Assembly (NCBI RefSeq): GCF_015101885.1
Contig: NZ_CP062941.1
Location: 3,968,001-4,032,000, forward strand
Source: Massilia litorea
Lineage (GTDB): Bacteria; Pseudomonadota; Gammaproteobacteria; Burkholderiales; Burkholderiaceae_D
DNA: 64,000 bases
Reading direction: 5' to 3'
A program made the position numbers and the translations under genes. Within the stretch, counting starts at the first letter, position 1. The number at the start of each line of letters is the position of its first letter. The notes under the pieces were generated by a model. That model was not told the DNA's origin. It saw only the letters and a list, made by a program, of their open reading frames with translations, and searched no databases. Positions 8,816 to 17,954 of the stretch are shown here, one piece after another.

Positions 8816-9040
8816 TTAGTGGACATGGGTCATCGCATAGCCTTTTTCGGATAGCTGGCCACTCAGGTTATCGATCTCGTAGTCGGGCAGGTGATCGGCA
8901 TTGTCGTCGATCTCGAAGGCGCGTGCCTCCACTTCCCAATCCGTATTGGTGGCTTCTTCGGGGATGTTGCGAGTTTCCGGCACGGCCAAGTAGGAGAACT
9001 TGCCGTCGCTTTCGGCTCTGCGGTAAATGTCCAGGCGCAT
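8816..9040 (-). CDS. Small conserved hypothetical protein (DUF6139-like)
   Basis: A 74-residue acidic protein starting MRLDIYRRAE and ending YAMTHVH, which I believe matches the DUF6139 family seen in Oxalobacteraceae; the function is unknown. The start at 9040 is supported by AAGGAAAC seven bases upstream. The frame is open further to 9166 but the additional residues do not look coding. There is no signal peptide, membrane helix or cysteine motif. It lies just downstream of a small membrane protein gene on the same strand. Confidence 0.7.
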   Translation of the reverse strand: MRLDIYRRAESDGKFSYLAVPETRNIPEEATNTDWEVEARAFEIDDNADHLPDYEIDNLSGQLSEKGYAMTHVH

Positions 9041-9166
9041 AATCGTTTCCTTACAATGAAAGCGCGCTTTCGGATGAAAGCGTACGGCTCCACAGTAGGC
9101 GATCGGCAAGCGTGCGTCTGTTAATTGCCCCACACTCTGCCGGGCCGGGCCAGGTCGCGCGGGCAA

Positions 9167-9367
9167 TTACCGTCCCGGCGAGAGGCCGAGCACGCGCGCC
9201 GGCAGCATCAGGACCGCGCGCAGCAGGCTGAAGACGGCGTCCACGCCGATGCCCAGCAAGCGCAGAGGCAGCAGAAGCAGCCAGACGATCGGATACAGGA
9301 TCAGGGCCAGCAGGGCGAGCGGCCAGCAAAAGAACAGAAGTAGCAGCCACAGCAGGAAACCGAACAT
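9167..9367 (-). CDS. Small hydrophobic membrane protein
   Basis: A 66-residue protein, almost wholly hydrophobic for its first 40 residues (two membrane helices at about 3-20 and 20-40, rich in Leu and Trp) and then amphipathic with Arg residues at the end. Small inner-membrane proteins of this kind occur in Burkholderiales but have no assigned function as far as I know. A GGAG ribosome binding site lies nine bases before the ATG. No partner gene is evident. Confidence 0.6.
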   Translation of the reverse strand: MFGFLLWLLLLFFCWPLALLALILYPIVWLLLLPLRLLGIGVDAVFSLLRAVLMLPARVLGLSPGR

Positions 9368-9512
9368 TGCATGCTCCAGTAGAAGGTGAGCATCGAGTGT
9401 AGGGCGTGGCGTACAGACATGCCGGCCGAATGCGACGAACGGCGGCCTGGCGCGGCCGGCCTGCAGATAGCGGCGACGAACCAGCCCCGGGGCGAGGCTG
9501 GCTCCCCGGGGA

Positions 9513-10445
9513 TTATGCGAACTCGACGGTACGCATGGCGCGCGCCGGGACTTCGTTCGGCGCGTCGACGGCCAGCGCGGCGCGGATCGAGGCCTGCAGG
9601 CTGGGGATGGATCCGCCCGCGCGGTACTGGAACGCCACCTCGACCACGTCGCCCGCCACCACGTCGAGGGCCCTGGCCAGCGGCAGCGTCATGTAGTGGT
9701 TCAGCCAGTCGATGGTGCTGCCCTGTTCCTCGACGATCGAGAGCACGTTCTTGGTCACGAAACGCAGCGCGTTCAGCGAACCGTCCTGCTCCACCGTGAA
9801 GCTGCCGCTCCAGGCGATCAGGCTGTCGACGGGTTCGGCGAAATCGAGGACGCTGTACACGGCCGGCCGGGCCAGCTCGATCGTGCCCGGATAAGCCACG
9901 CCCGTGTCCTGGAACTGGACGATCGGCGCGTAATAGCCGTGGAAGCCGTAGTCCTGCTGCAGCGGCTGCACCGCCATCACGACGGCTTCCGGCATGAAGA
10001 TGGGCAGCGGACCGCCGAAACGGGCAAGATAGCGCTGCTTGAAGGCTTCGATCACGGCCACCTGCTTTTCGCGCAGCATGGCGACGTGGATCATTTCGCA
10101 GATCACGACATCGACCGGCTCCGGCGGCAGGTAGTCGAAGGCGTCGGCATGGATCACCTCGACCTTGTGGCCGTTCGGGTTCATCGCCAGGAAACGGCGC
10201 GCTTCCTTCACCAGGTCCGGGTTGAACTCGACGCAATACACCTTGTCGGCCTGCTGGGCCGCGAAATACGAGAGCACGCCGGTCCCGCCGCCGAGCTCGA
10301 GCACCTTCATGCCCGGCCGGACCGCGTGCGCGATCGCGCCCTGGAAGGCATTCATGCGGTTCTGGTCCATCAGCATGTTGTGGTGATAGTGGACCGGGAT
10401 GAATTGCCCGAGGTAGCAGCTTTCGATTTCGCGTTCGTTCAGCAT
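9513..10445 (-). CDS. SAM-dependent methyltransferase, PRMT-like
   Basis: A class I S-adenosylmethionine methyltransferase of 310 residues. Motif I (VLELGGGTGVLS) and the acidic post-I residue (VYCVEFNPD) form the SAM site. The order motif I, double-E-like ICEMIHVAML segment and C-terminal beta-barrel resembles the protein arginine methyltransferase fold, so a protein or small-molecule N-methyltransferase is plausible. The substrate is unknown. The start at 10445 is chosen because AAGGA lies upstream; an in-frame ATG at 10478 would add eleven residues. Confidence 0.8.
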   Translation of the reverse strand: MLNEREIESCYLGQFIPVHYHHNMLMDQNRMNAFQGAIAHAVRPGMKVLELGGGTGVLSYFAAQQADKVYCVEFNPDLVKEARRFLAMNPNGHKVEVIHADAFDYLPPEPVDVVICEMIHVAMLREKQVAVIEAFKQRYLARFGGPLPIFMPEAVVMAVQPLQQDYGFHGYYAPIVQFQDTGVAYPGTIELARPAVYSVLDFAEPVDSLIAWSGSFTVEQDGSLNALRFVTKNVLSIVEEQGSTIDWLNHYMTLPLARALDVVAGDVVEVAFQYRAGGSIPSLQASIRAALAVDAPNEVPARAMRTVEFA

Positions 10446-10581
10446 GGAAGATCCTTGTTGTGCGCCGTTCATTTCCACGTCGCAATATTCGTTTCGGTAA
10501 CGAGATTATGCGACGCGGCGCACAGGATCGATGCTGTAAAGAAAGACGGGATTACCCGCCAGTTCGGCCTACACCCAGCGC

Positions 10582-11259
10582 TCAGCGCCCGCCCCGTTGC
10601 AGGGCTGCGGCCACGCGCGGCTTGCCGGCTCGCTCGGCGATCTGGACGGCGTTCAGGCCTTCGACATTCGTACGATTGCGGTCGGCGCCGTGCGCGATCA
10701 GGACCAGGGCGGTGCCGTCATGCCCTTCGCGCGCCGCCATCATCATCGGCGTGTAGCCGCCGCTCGCCTTGGGCGAGACCGCGTCGACTTTCGCGCCGCG
10801 CGCGAGCAGCAGGCGGACGATCTCGTCGTCGCCGCTGGCGGCCGCATAGTGCAGTGCCGTCCAGCCCGGCTGGTTGACCTTCGCGCCTTTGGCCAGCAAG
10901 GCCTCCACCGCCGCACGGTTGCGCTTGAAGGCCGCCATCATCAGCGCCGTGTTGCCGTTGGCGGCCTGCGCTTCCAGGTTGGTGCCCGGATGGGCGAGGA
11001 AGGCCTTGAAAACCTCCATCGCATCCTCGCGCAGCGCCTGCACCAGGCCCGGCTCGCCGCCGATCGGGTTCGGCTGGTTGGCGTTGACGACGCCCCCGAT
11101 CATGGCATTGACCGTCTTCGCGTCGTCCAGCTGCACCGCGCGGAAGAAAGTGGTCAGCTGGGCCTCGGTCGGCGGCGCCGGCGCCGCGGCGGCGATCCCG
11201 CAGGCCAGGCCCAGGACGAGTACGGCACTGCGGAGGATGAGGCGGCGCTGTGCTCCCAT
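10582..11259 (-). CDS. Periplasmic ankyrin-repeat protein
   Basis: A 225-residue protein with a typical signal peptide (RSAVLVLGLACGIAAAA) and three to four ankyrin repeats: NGNTALMMAAFKRN, GWTALHYAAASGDDEIVRLLLARGA, GYTPMMMAAREGHD and a degenerate last copy. The N-terminal 60 residues also have a helical pair like a cap. Ankyrin proteins mediate protein contacts; exported bacterial ones have been linked to catalase support or envelope stress, but nothing here fixes the partner. Its ATG lies two bases after the tatD stop codon, so translation is probably coupled to tatD. Confidence 0.9.
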   Translation of the reverse strand: MGAQRRLILRSAVLVLGLACGIAAAAPAPPTEAQLTTFFRAVQLDDAKTVNAMIGGVVNANQPNPIGGEPGLVQALREDAMEVFKAFLAHPGTNLEAQAANGNTALMMAAFKRNRAAVEALLAKGAKVNQPGWTALHYAAASGDDEIVRLLLARGAKVDAVSPKASGGYTPMMMAAREGHDGTALVLIAHGADRNRTNVEGLNAVQIAERAGKPRVAAALQRGGR

Positions 11260-11261
11260 TG

Positions 11262-12044
11262 TCAAACCTTTGCGTGCTGGAACAGGTTGAAGAAGTTCCC
11301 GGTGGTGCGGTCCGCGACTTCGCGCAGCGGCACCTCCTTCAGGGTGGCGATGTATTCCGCCACGTGCGCCACATAGCCGGGCTCGTTCATCTTGCCGCGG
11401 TAGGGCACCGGGGCGAGATAAGGCGAGTCGGTCTCGATCAGGATCCGCTCGAGCGGCACCGCGCGCGCCACCGCCTGCAGGTCTTTCGCGCTTTTGAACG
11501 TGACGATGCCGGAAAACGAGATATAGAAACCCATCTCGATCGCGGCCTGCGCCACCTCGAGCGACTCGGTAAAGCAGTGCATCACGCCGGCCACGCCGCC
11601 ATCCCTGGTGCCGGCGCCCTCTTCCCGCATGATGCGGATGGTGTCTTCGCTGGCGGAGCGGGTATGGATGATCAGCGGCTTGCGGGTCTCGCGCGAGGCA
11701 CGGATATGGGTGCGGAAGCGCTCGCGCTGCCATTCGAGGTCGCCCTCGAGGCGATAGTAATCCAGGCCGGTTTCGCCGATGGCGATGATCTTCGGATGCT
11801 GTGCCAGTTCGACCAGCTGCTCGACCGTTGGTTCCGGCGTGTCCTCGTAGTCCGGATGGACGCCGACCGAGGCATAAATGTGCGGATATTGCTCGGCCAG
11901 GGCGAGCACCGAGGGGAAGTCCGGCAGGTCGACCGAGACGCACAGGGCGTGGGTGACGCGGTTCTCGGCCATCTTGGCCAGGACTTCGGGCATCCGGGCG
12001 GCGAGCTCGGGGAAATTGATGTGGCAGTGGGAATCGATGTACAT
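11262..12044 (-). CDS. tatD: TatD family metal-dependent hydrolase
   Basis: A TIM-barrel metallohydrolase of 260 residues in the TatD/YcfH family, with 3'-5' DNase activity shown for E. coli TatD. Metal ligands are visible as DSHCHINF at the N-terminus, the Glu of IGETGLDYY, His residues in IIHTRS and VMHCFTE, and the Asp of ETDSPYLAP. The start at MYIDSHCH matches the family; the frame is open 78 bases further upstream but that part encodes non-family residues. In betaproteobacteria tatD normally follows pilZ; here a GNAT gene and a paired palindromic repeat lie between. Confidence 0.95.
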   Translation of the reverse strand: MYIDSHCHINFPELAARMPEVLAKMAENRVTHALCVSVDLPDFPSVLALAEQYPHIYASVGVHPDYEDTPEPTVEQLVELAQHPKIIAIGETGLDYYRLEGDLEWQRERFRTHIRASRETRKPLIIHTRSASEDTIRIMREEGAGTRDGGVAGVMHCFTESLEVAQAAIEMGFYISFSGIVTFKSAKDLQAVARAVPLERILIETDSPYLAPVPYRGKMNEPGYVAHVAEYIATLKEVPLREVADRTTGNFFNLFQHAKV

Positions 12045-12102
12045 CCGCGTATTGTACGGGGAGCCGCGAGGTCGCGTCACGCGGTGTGCGCCGATCCAAA
12101 AG

Positions 12103-12174
12103 CCGTGGACTCGGGAGTCCACCCTACGGTTCGTGGCTGATCGACGATGTAGGGTGGAGTCCCGACTCCACGCG
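12103..12174. repeat. Dispersed palindromic repeat, paired copy
   Basis: Two inverted units face each other: one ends in CCACCCTACGG at 12130 and the other begins GTAGGGTGGAGT at 12149 and ends CCACGCG. Each unit is itself a hairpin. The arms carry GGAGT/ACTCC instead of the GGGC core used elsewhere, so the stem has changed with compensation. The pair lies between the GNAT and tatD genes. Confidence 0.75.
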
Positions 12175-12188
12175 TTTCCAGCGGCGGA

Positions 12189-12710
12189 TCAATCCGCGAC
12201 GCGCTTCCCCAGGATGATCAAGTCGCGCTCGATCCCGTCCAGATTCGCCACCCGCGGAAAATTCGCCCAGGTCTCGAAGCCGAACTTGCGAAACAGCGCC
12301 AGGCTCGGCACGTTGTGCCCGAAAATGAAGCCGAGCAGGGTATGCACCTTGATCTTCGGCGCAAAGGCGATCGCCTGCTCCAGGCAGTAGCGCCCGAGGC
12401 CGCGTCCGCGCCATTCCTCATCGATATAGATCGACAGCTCGGCCGTGCCCGAGTAGGCCGGACGGCCGTAGAAATTCGAGTAGGACATCCAGCCGATCAC
12501 GGTCGGCTCGTCCGACACATCGTTCGCATCGTGGATCACCCACAGCGGACGCCGCTCGGGCGTGTGCTCGTTGAACCAGGCTTCGCGCGAGGCGACGCTC
12601 ACGGGTTCGGTGTCGGCGGTGACTTCGCGCGAGGCGATGGTGGAGTTATAAATATCGACGATGACGGGCAGGTCGTCGCGGCGGGCAAGACGGTGGACGT
12701 AGGACGGCAT
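12189..12710 (-). CDS. GNAT family N-acetyltransferase (phosphinothricin-acetyltransferase-like)
   Basis: A 173-residue GCN5-related acetyltransferase of the Pat subgroup. The acetyl-CoA pyrophosphate loop is seen as EEWRGRGLGRYCLEQAI, after the beta strands TAELSIYID, and the C-terminal HNVPSLALFRKFGFE motif is typical. Relatives acetylate amino-acid-like amines such as phosphinothricin or methionine sulfoximine. It sits between pilZ and tatD, 16 bases after pilZ and without a clear ribosome binding site, so it was probably inserted into an older operon. The nearby paired repeat fits such a rearrangement. Confidence 0.9.
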   Translation of the reverse strand: MPSYVHRLARRDDLPVIVDIYNSTIASREVTADTEPVSVASREAWFNEHTPERRPLWVIHDANDVSDEPTVIGWMSYSNFYGRPAYSGTAELSIYIDEEWRGRGLGRYCLEQAIAFAPKIKVHTLLGFIFGHNVPSLALFRKFGFETWANFPRVANLDGIERDLIILGKRVAD

Positions 12711-12726
12711 AAAAACGAAAAATAGA

Positions 12727-13104
12727 TTACAGGGTATGGGTGGCGCGCGACGAGCGGAGCGCCGCGCCCAGGATTTCTTCGATGCGGGCCTTGGCGCGCT
12801 GGCCGGTTTCGTCGGCAGGGAAATGCACGCCGATGCCCTGCGCCTTGCTGTTGTTGGCGCCGGCAGGGGTGATCCAGGCGACCTTGCCCGCGATCGGGTA
12901 TTTATTCGGGTCGTCCATCAGCGACAGGATCAGATAGACCTCGTCGCCGATTTTATACGGCTTGTTGGTCGGCACGAACATGCCGCCGTTCTTTAAAAAC
13001 GGCATGTAGGCCGCGTACAGGGCCGCCTTTTCCTTGATCGCCAGCGACAGGACCGACGGCCGCGGCACGAGCGCTGCGTTCGGGTCGGTGGTATTGCCAG
13101 TCAT
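12727..13104 (-). CDS. pilZ: Type IV pilus assembly protein PilZ
   Basis: A 125-residue PilZ-domain protein with the GGMFVPTNKPYKIGDEVYLILSL core. The RxxxR c-di-GMP-binding motif at the N-terminal edge is absent (ALYAAYMPF there), which marks it as an orthologue of the founding PilZ that supports type IV pilus assembly through PilB/FimX-type partners rather than a c-di-GMP receptor. It follows holB by 10 bases and has a good GAGGACC ribosome binding site. The holB-pilZ order is conserved in beta- and gammaproteobacteria. Confidence 0.93.
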   Translation of the reverse strand: MTGNTTDPNAALVPRPSVLSLAIKEKAALYAAYMPFLKNGGMFVPTNKPYKIGDEVYLILSLMDDPNKYPIAGKVAWITPAGANNSKAQGIGVHFPADETGQRAKARIEEILGAALRSSRATHTL

Positions 13105-13114
13105 TTCGGTCCTC

Positions 13115-14149
13115 TCAAGCCGGATTGCAGCACGCTGTATAGTCCAGCAACATGTCCTCGACAAAGAGCTTGGCCGACAGCGGGTGGTCGGCCACGGCGC
13201 GGCGTTCGTTCGCGGACTTGATTGCACGTAACAGATTCGCAGTGTGCACGTTGCCGGCCAAGGCTGCAAGTTCCTTCTGGTAGCGCGGATAGTAGCGCAC
13301 CGTTCCCGCCAACTTGCTCGCCAGCAGGTCGTAGAGCCAGCGCTGCTGCCAGGAGACGAGCGAAGCCAGCGGCGTCTTGCTGAGTTTATCGGCCTGGCGC
13401 AGCGCCGACTCGACGTTCGGACGGGCAAGGAAACCGAGCAGGGTGTCGAGCTCCTCGCGGCTGCCGCCATTCGCCTTGTCGAGCGCAGCCAGCGGCGCGC
13501 CGCCCTCCTCGCGCAGCCAGCTGTCGGCGTCCGGCACGCCCTGCTCTTTCAGCCAGGTCAGCGCGGCAGCGTGGTCCGGCATCGGCAGCGCGAACTTGCG
13601 GCAGCGCGACAGGATGGTCGGCAGCAGGCGGTCCAGTCCGTTCGAAGCGAGTAGGAACACGGTGCCCGGCGGCGGTTCTTCCAGGGTTTTCAGCAGGGCA
13701 TTCGAGGCCGGCATGTTCAGCGCCTCGGCCGGATACAGCACCACCACCCGCAGACCCTGGCGATGGGTCGAGATGTTCATGAAATCGGCCAGGTTCCGGA
13801 TCTGCTCGATCTTGATCTCTTTCGAGGGCGCCTTGGTCGACTTCGATTTCTTGTCGCCCTCGCCGCCTTCAACCCCGTCGCCCTCGGCTGCCGGTTCGTC
13901 TTCCAGCGCTTCGGGGCGCACGCGGCGGTAGTCGGGATGGTTGTGCTGGAGGAACCAGCCGCAGGAGGCGCAGCTGCCGCAGGCCTGGCCGTCGGGCTGC
14001 ACGTTCTCGCACAGCAGCGACTGGGCAAAGGCTTCGATGAAGCCGGCCTTGCCGATGCCGGCCGGGCCGTGGAACAGGATCGCGTGCGGCAGGCGCTCGC
14101 GCATGGCCTGGAGCTGGGTCCAGGCGGATTGTTGCCAAGGGTAGATCAT
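13115..14149 (-). CDS. holB: DNA polymerase III subunit delta prime
   Basis: The clamp-loader delta-prime subunit, about 344 residues. The AAA+ fold begins with a P-loop-like GPAGIGKA, and the zinc module follows with four cysteines in C-x9-C-x2-C-x2-C spacing (CENVQPDGQACGSCASC). The SRC-like motif (TILSRCRKF) that supplies the trans arginine is present. An acidic then lysine-rich insertion (about residues 82-113) replaces a short loop and is likely disordered. ATG at 14149 is taken as the start; a GTG one codon earlier is the alternative. The gene lies between tmk and pilZ. Confidence 0.95.
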   Translation of the reverse strand: MIYPWQQSAWTQLQAMRERLPHAILFHGPAGIGKAGFIEAFAQSLLCENVQPDGQACGSCASCGWFLQHNHPDYRRVRPEALEDEPAAEGDGVEGGEGDKKSKSTKAPSKEIKIEQIRNLADFMNISTHRQGLRVVVLYPAEALNMPASNALLKTLEEPPPGTVFLLASNGLDRLLPTILSRCRKFALPMPDHAAALTWLKEQGVPDADSWLREEGGAPLAALDKANGGSREELDTLLGFLARPNVESALRQADKLSKTPLASLVSWQQRWLYDLLASKLAGTVRYYPRYQKELAALAGNVHTANLLRAIKSANERRAVADHPLSAKLFVEDMLLDYTACCNPA

Positions 14150-14162
14150 CACAGCAAACTCA

Positions 14163-14777
14163 TCACAGCAATACCTCCAGCGCCTCGCTGATCCGGGCCT
14201 GCGTCTCGGCGATGCTGCGCGTCGAATCGATCACGACGAAGCGCGCCGGGAACTGTTCGGCGCGGCGCAGGTATTCGGCGCGGCAGCGGGCAAAGAATGC
14301 TTCCTGCTCGCGCTCGAACTTGTCCAGGGTACGGGTTGCATCGAGCCGTTCGCGCGCCACTTCCAGGGGCACGTCGAACAGCAGGGTCATGTCCGGTTGC
14401 AGGTGCGGGTGCACCCAGGCTTCCAGCGCTTCCATTTTAGTACGGTCCAGGCCGCGCCCGCCGCTCTGGTAGGCGAAGCTGGCATCCGTAAAACGGTCCG
14501 ACAGCACCCAGGAGCCGGCATCCAGGGCAGGTTCGATGACCTGCGCCATGTGTTCGCGGCGGCTGGCGAACATCAGCAGGGCCTCGGTTTCCAGGTGCAT
14601 TTTTTCGTGCAGCAGCAGGTCGCGCAGCTTCTCTCCCAGCGGCGTGCCGCCCGGTTCGCGCGAGGTGACGACGGTCTTGCCGCGCGACTCGAGGAAATCG
14701 GTAATGAAGCCGATATGCGTCGACTTGCCGGCGCCATCGATCCCCTCGACGCTCAAAAATTTACCGCGGCCACTCAT
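14163..14777 (-). CDS. tmk: Thymidylate kinase
   Basis: dTMP kinase, 204 residues, making dTDP for DNA synthesis. The P-loop GIDGAGKS (12-19), the REPGGT segment, the DRFTDAS motif and a lid arginine region (ATRTLDKFE) are all present. The start codon overlaps the mltG stop in an ATGA arrangement, showing translational coupling. holB follows after 13 bases. Confidence 0.97.
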   Translation of the reverse strand: MSGRGKFLSVEGIDGAGKSTHIGFITDFLESRGKTVVTSREPGGTPLGEKLRDLLLHEKMHLETEALLMFASRREHMAQVIEPALDAGSWVLSDRFTDASFAYQSGGRGLDRTKMEALEAWVHPHLQPDMTLLFDVPLEVARERLDATRTLDKFEREQEAFFARCRAEYLRRAEQFPARFVVIDSTRSIAETQARISEALEVLL

Positions 14778-15775
14778 GGCTTGCTCGCACCGCGCTGGTA
14801 CTGGTTTACAGCGCGGTTGTGCTCGTTCAGGTTGTCCGAGAAATGACTGGTGCCGTCGTTGCGCGAGACAAAATACAGGGCATCGGTCTTGGCCGGCGCC
14901 AGCGCGGCGCTGAGCGACTGCACGCCCGGCAGCGAAATCGGCGTCGGCGGCAGGCCGTAGCGGGTATAGGTGTTGTACGGGGTGTCGGTCAGCAGATCCT
15001 TCTTGGCGATCTTGCCTTCGTAGCGCGCCCCCATGCCGTAGATCACGCTGGGATCGGTCTGCAGCATCATGCCGGTACGCAGGCGATTGACGAAGACGCC
15101 GGCGATCATCGAGCGCTCGCTCTTCTGGCCGGTTTCCTTTTCAACGATCGAGGCCATGATCAGGGCTTCGTACGGCGTTTTATAGGGCAGGTTGTCGGCG
15201 CGCTTTTCCCAGGCGGCGTTCAGGCGGGTGAGCAGCATCTGGTGCGCCTGCTTATAGATCTGCAAGTCGCTCGCGCCCTTCGCGAAGAGATAAGTGTCCG
15301 GGAAGAACAGGCCTTCCGGCTGCTTGTATTCGGTCGACACCTTGGCCATCAGCTCCGCGTCGCTCAGCTTTGCCGTTTCGTGGCGCAGGGTCTTGGTGGC
15401 GGCGATGGCGTCGCGCATCTGGCGGAAGGTCCAGCCTTCGATGATGGTGACCGCTTCCTGGGCGAATTCGCCACGCACGAGCTGGTTCAGCAGGCGCCGC
15501 GGCGAGGTATTCGGTTTCAGCTCGTAGCTGCCGGCCTTGATGCGGCCGCTGTCGCCGGTGACGCGCGCCAGGATCTGGAACAGCGTCGGATTGACGGGCA
15601 CGCCGGCCGCCACCATCTGCTGGGCAGCCGCGCCGACGCCGCTACCCGGGGTGATGGTGAATTCGATGGGCGGCTCGGCCGTGGTAAGGGCCTGCTTCGA
15701 CCACCAGCTGAAGCCGCCGACGGCCACGATGGAAACGATGACTGCGGTGACGATGGTTTTTTTTATGAATGCCAT
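14774..15775 (-). CDS. mltG: Endolytic murein transglycosylase MltG
   Basis: An inner-membrane lytic transglycosylase (YceG-like) of 333 residues that cleaves nascent glycan strands and may terminate peptidoglycan polymerisation. One N-terminal membrane helix (about 8-24) is followed by a LysM-like subdomain and the catalytic domain with Glu212 in ASIVEKET, equivalent to Glu218 of E. coli. FFPDTYLF and [10 protein letters not shown] motifs are intact. It heads the minus-strand operon with tmk and holB and is divergent from ygfZ across about 100 bases. Confidence 0.96.
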   Translation of the reverse strand: MAFIKKTIVTAVIVSIVAVGGFSWWSKQALTTAEPPIEFTITPGSGVGAAAQQMVAAGVPVNPTLFQILARVTGDSGRIKAGSYELKPNTSPRRLLNQLVRGEFAQEAVTIIEGWTFRQMRDAIAATKTLRHETAKLSDAELMAKVSTEYKQPEGLFFPDTYLFAKGASDLQIYKQAHQMLLTRLNAAWEKRADNLPYKTPYEALIMASIVEKETGQKSERSMIAGVFVNRLRTGMMLQTDPSVIYGMGARYEGKIAKKDLLTDTPYNTYTRYGLPPTPISLPGVQSLSAALAPAKTDALYFVSRNDGTSHFSDNLNEHNRAVNQYQRGASKP

Positions 15776-15872
15776 TTGATTTGGGGTTTACGCCGTCTCC
15801 GGCGCGAAATGCTCGACAACTCTATAATGAGGCCGTAATGATAAAGCCTAAACCGCAAAACATATTGCATTT

Positions 15873-16934
15873 ATGAGCAACTGGACAGAATATCTGGCGT
15901 CCCATGGCGCCCGCTTCCATATGGATGAAGCCACCCAGGTCGAAGATTTCGGCCGCGTATTGACGGCGTCCGACCTCGCGGCCGGTTTCGTCGCCCCCGT
16001 TACCGATCTCGGCCTGATCGCCGTCGACGGCGAGGATGCCGCGCGCTTCCTGCACAGCCAGCTGACGAACGATGTCGAGCACCTGGGCACGAACGAAGCC
16101 CGGCTGGCCGGCTTCTGCACGCCGAAAGGCCGCCTGCAGGCGACCTTCCTGATGTGGCGGGATGGCGAAGGCACCGTCTGGCTGCAACTGCCGCGCGCCA
16201 TCCAGGCGCCGCTGCAGAAGCGGCTGTCGATGTTCGTGATGCGCTCGAAAGCGAAACTGCGCGACGCCACCGAAGAAGAAGCCGTCGCGGCCGTGATCGG
16301 CGTCGGCGGTGCGAAGGGCGAAGCGGCCCTGCGCGCGCAGGGCTTCGAACTGCCGGGTGCGCCGAATGCGGTGGTCCAGGGCGAGCGCGGCACCGTGATC
16401 CGTCTCGCCGATGCGTTCGGCGCGCCGCGCTTCCTGTGGATCGCCTCCGCCCAGGCTGCCGAGGCCGCGCTGCCGGCACTTGCCGCGCAACTGGCGCTGG
16501 GCGGCAACGCCGCCTGGCAGCTCGCCGCGATCCACGCCGGCGTGCCGCAAGTGACGGCCGCGACCCAGGAACAGTTCGTGCCGCAGATGATCAACCTGGA
16601 ATTGCTGGGCGGCGTGAATTTCAAGAAAGGCTGCTATCCGGGCCAGGAAATCGTCGCCCGCAGCCAGTATCTCGGCAAACTCAAGCGCCGGACCGCCCTC
16701 GCCAGCGTCGACAACGCCGCGGCCCGCGCCGGTGACGAGGTGTTTTCCAGCGCCGACCCGGAGCAGCCCTGCGGCATGGTGGTGAACGCCGCGCCGAACG
16801 GCGCAGGCGGCGCCGACCTGCTGGTCGAGATGAAACTGGCAGCGCTGGCGGAAGAAGTGCACCTGGGCTCGGCCGCGGGCGCGCCACTGCGCTTCCTGCC
16901 CATGCCCTACCCGCTGGACGCACTCGAGCTCTAG
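15873..16934 (+). CDS. ygfZ: Folate-binding protein YgfZ, iron-sulfur cluster repair/tRNA-modification factor
   Basis: A 353-residue homologue of YgfZ/IBA57, a tetrahydrofolate-dependent protein that helps maintain certain Fe-S enzymes such as MiaB. The signature KGCYPGQE (252-259, with Cys254) is complete and is followed by RSQYLGKLKRR. The overall layout resembles the glycine-cleavage T-protein fold. It is divergent from mltG and its stop is one base from the next gene, so the three downstream genes probably form one transcript. No strong ribosome binding site is visible. Confidence 0.95.
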   Translation: MSNWTEYLASHGARFHMDEATQVEDFGRVLTASDLAAGFVAPVTDLGLIAVDGEDAARFLHSQLTNDVEHLGTNEARLAGFCTPKGRLQATFLMWRDGEGTVWLQLPRAIQAPLQKRLSMFVMRSKAKLRDATEEEAVAAVIGVGGAKGEAALRAQGFELPGAPNAVVQGERGTVIRLADAFGAPRFLWIASAQAAEAALPALAAQLALGGNAAWQLAAIHAGVPQVTAATQEQFVPQMINLELLGGVNFKKGCYPGQEIVARSQYLGKLKRRTALASVDNAAARAGDEVFSSADPEQPCGMVVNAAPNGAGGADLLVEMKLAALAEEVHLGSAAGAPLRFLPMPYPLDALEL

Positions 16935-16935
16935 C

Positions 16936-17220
16936 ATGATCGACCTTTACGTGTATTACAAGGTGCGCGACGAAGACGCCGACCGCCTCGCGCCCCTGGT
17001 CTGCGCCCTGCAGGCCCGGGTGATCCAGCCCGGCCATGCCAGGTTGCTGCGCCGTCCCGAAAGCCGCGACGGCATGCAGACCTGGATGGAAGTCTATCCC
17101 GACGTGCCCGAGAGCTTCGCCGCCGAGCTGGAAGCGGCCGTTGCCGGCGCCGGCTTCGAGGGCCTGATCGAAGGCCCGCGCCGCGTCGAAGTGTTTACGG
17201 AGTTTCCACCATGTGCCTGA
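16936..17220 (+). CDS. DUF4936 family protein
   Basis: A 94-residue protein starting MIDLYVYYKVRDEDADRL, belonging as far as I can tell to DUF4936, a ferredoxin-like small family often found beside ygfZ in Burkholderiales. No function is known. It begins one base after the ygfZ stop and its own end overlaps the next gene by ten bases, so translation of all three is linked. Confidence 0.85.
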   Translation: MIDLYVYYKVRDEDADRLAPLVCALQARVIQPGHARLLRRPESRDGMQTWMEVYPDVPESFAAELEAAVAGAGFEGLIEGPRRVEVFTEFPPCA

Positions 17221-17954
17221 TCGTTTTTGCCTGGCGCGTCATTCCCGGCGTACCCGTGGTGGCCTGCGCCAACCGCGACGAGTTCTACGACCGTCCCACC
17301 GCGCCCGCCGCGCCCTGGCCGGAACACCCGAACCTGATCGCGGGACGCGACCTCGAGCACGGCGGCAGCTGGATGGGCATCACCCGCGAAGGCGCCAACG
17401 GCCCGAAATTCGCCGCGCTGACGAATATCCGCGCGCCCGGTGAAGGCCGCGCCAACGCCCCTTCGCGCGGCGAGCTGGTGGCTGACTTTTTAAAGAGTTC
17501 GCTTTCCGCTGCGGAATACCTGGAGCTGGTCCAGGCGCGCGGCGACGTCTATAACGGCTTCAACCTGGTGCTGGGCGACCGCACGGCCCTGTACTGGTAC
17601 TCGAACCGCGCCGGCGACGATCCGCGCAACGGCCAGCCGCTCGAGCCGGGGCGCATCTACGGCATTTCCAACGGTTTGCTCGACGCTCCGTGGCCGAAGG
17701 TCACGCGGACAAAAGCCCAGTTCGCCAGCCTGCTGTGCCAGGGTGCGCCGGAAGATGCCTATTTCGAGATGCTGGCCGATACCACGCGCGCGCCGGACAT
17801 GCGGCTGCCGGAGACCGGCGTGCCGCTCGACCTGGAACGCGTGCTGTCGGCGGTCTGCATCGAGACGCCCGGGTATGGAACCCGGACCTCGACGGTGGTG
17901 AAGTTGTACGAGAACGCGCCGGCGGAGTTGCACGAGCGGATCGTGCAGCCGTAG
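17211..17954 (+). CDS. NRDE (TANGO2) family protein
   Basis: A 247-residue protein of the NRDE/TANGO2 family. The hallmark N-terminus is MCLIVFAW followed by ANRDEFYDRPT; Cys2 suggests an Ntn-hydrolase-like nucleophile after removal of Met1. Eukaryotic TANGO2 is linked to haem and lipid handling; the bacterial role is unknown. A GGAG site precedes the ATG. The stop codon TAG at 17952-17954 is part of the downstream palindromic repeat (GTAGGGTGGGC), so the C-terminus was fixed or trimmed by that repeat. Confidence 0.93.
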   Translation: MCLIVFAWRVIPGVPVVACANRDEFYDRPTAPAAPWPEHPNLIAGRDLEHGGSWMGITREGANGPKFAALTNIRAPGEGRANAPSRGELVADFLKSSLSAAEYLELVQARGDVYNGFNLVLGDRTALYWYSNRAGDDPRNGQPLEPGRIYGISNGLLDAPWPKVTRTKAQFASLLCQGAPEDAYFEMLADTTRAPDMRLPETGVPLDLERVLSAVCIETPGYGTRTSTVVKLYENAPAELHERIVQP

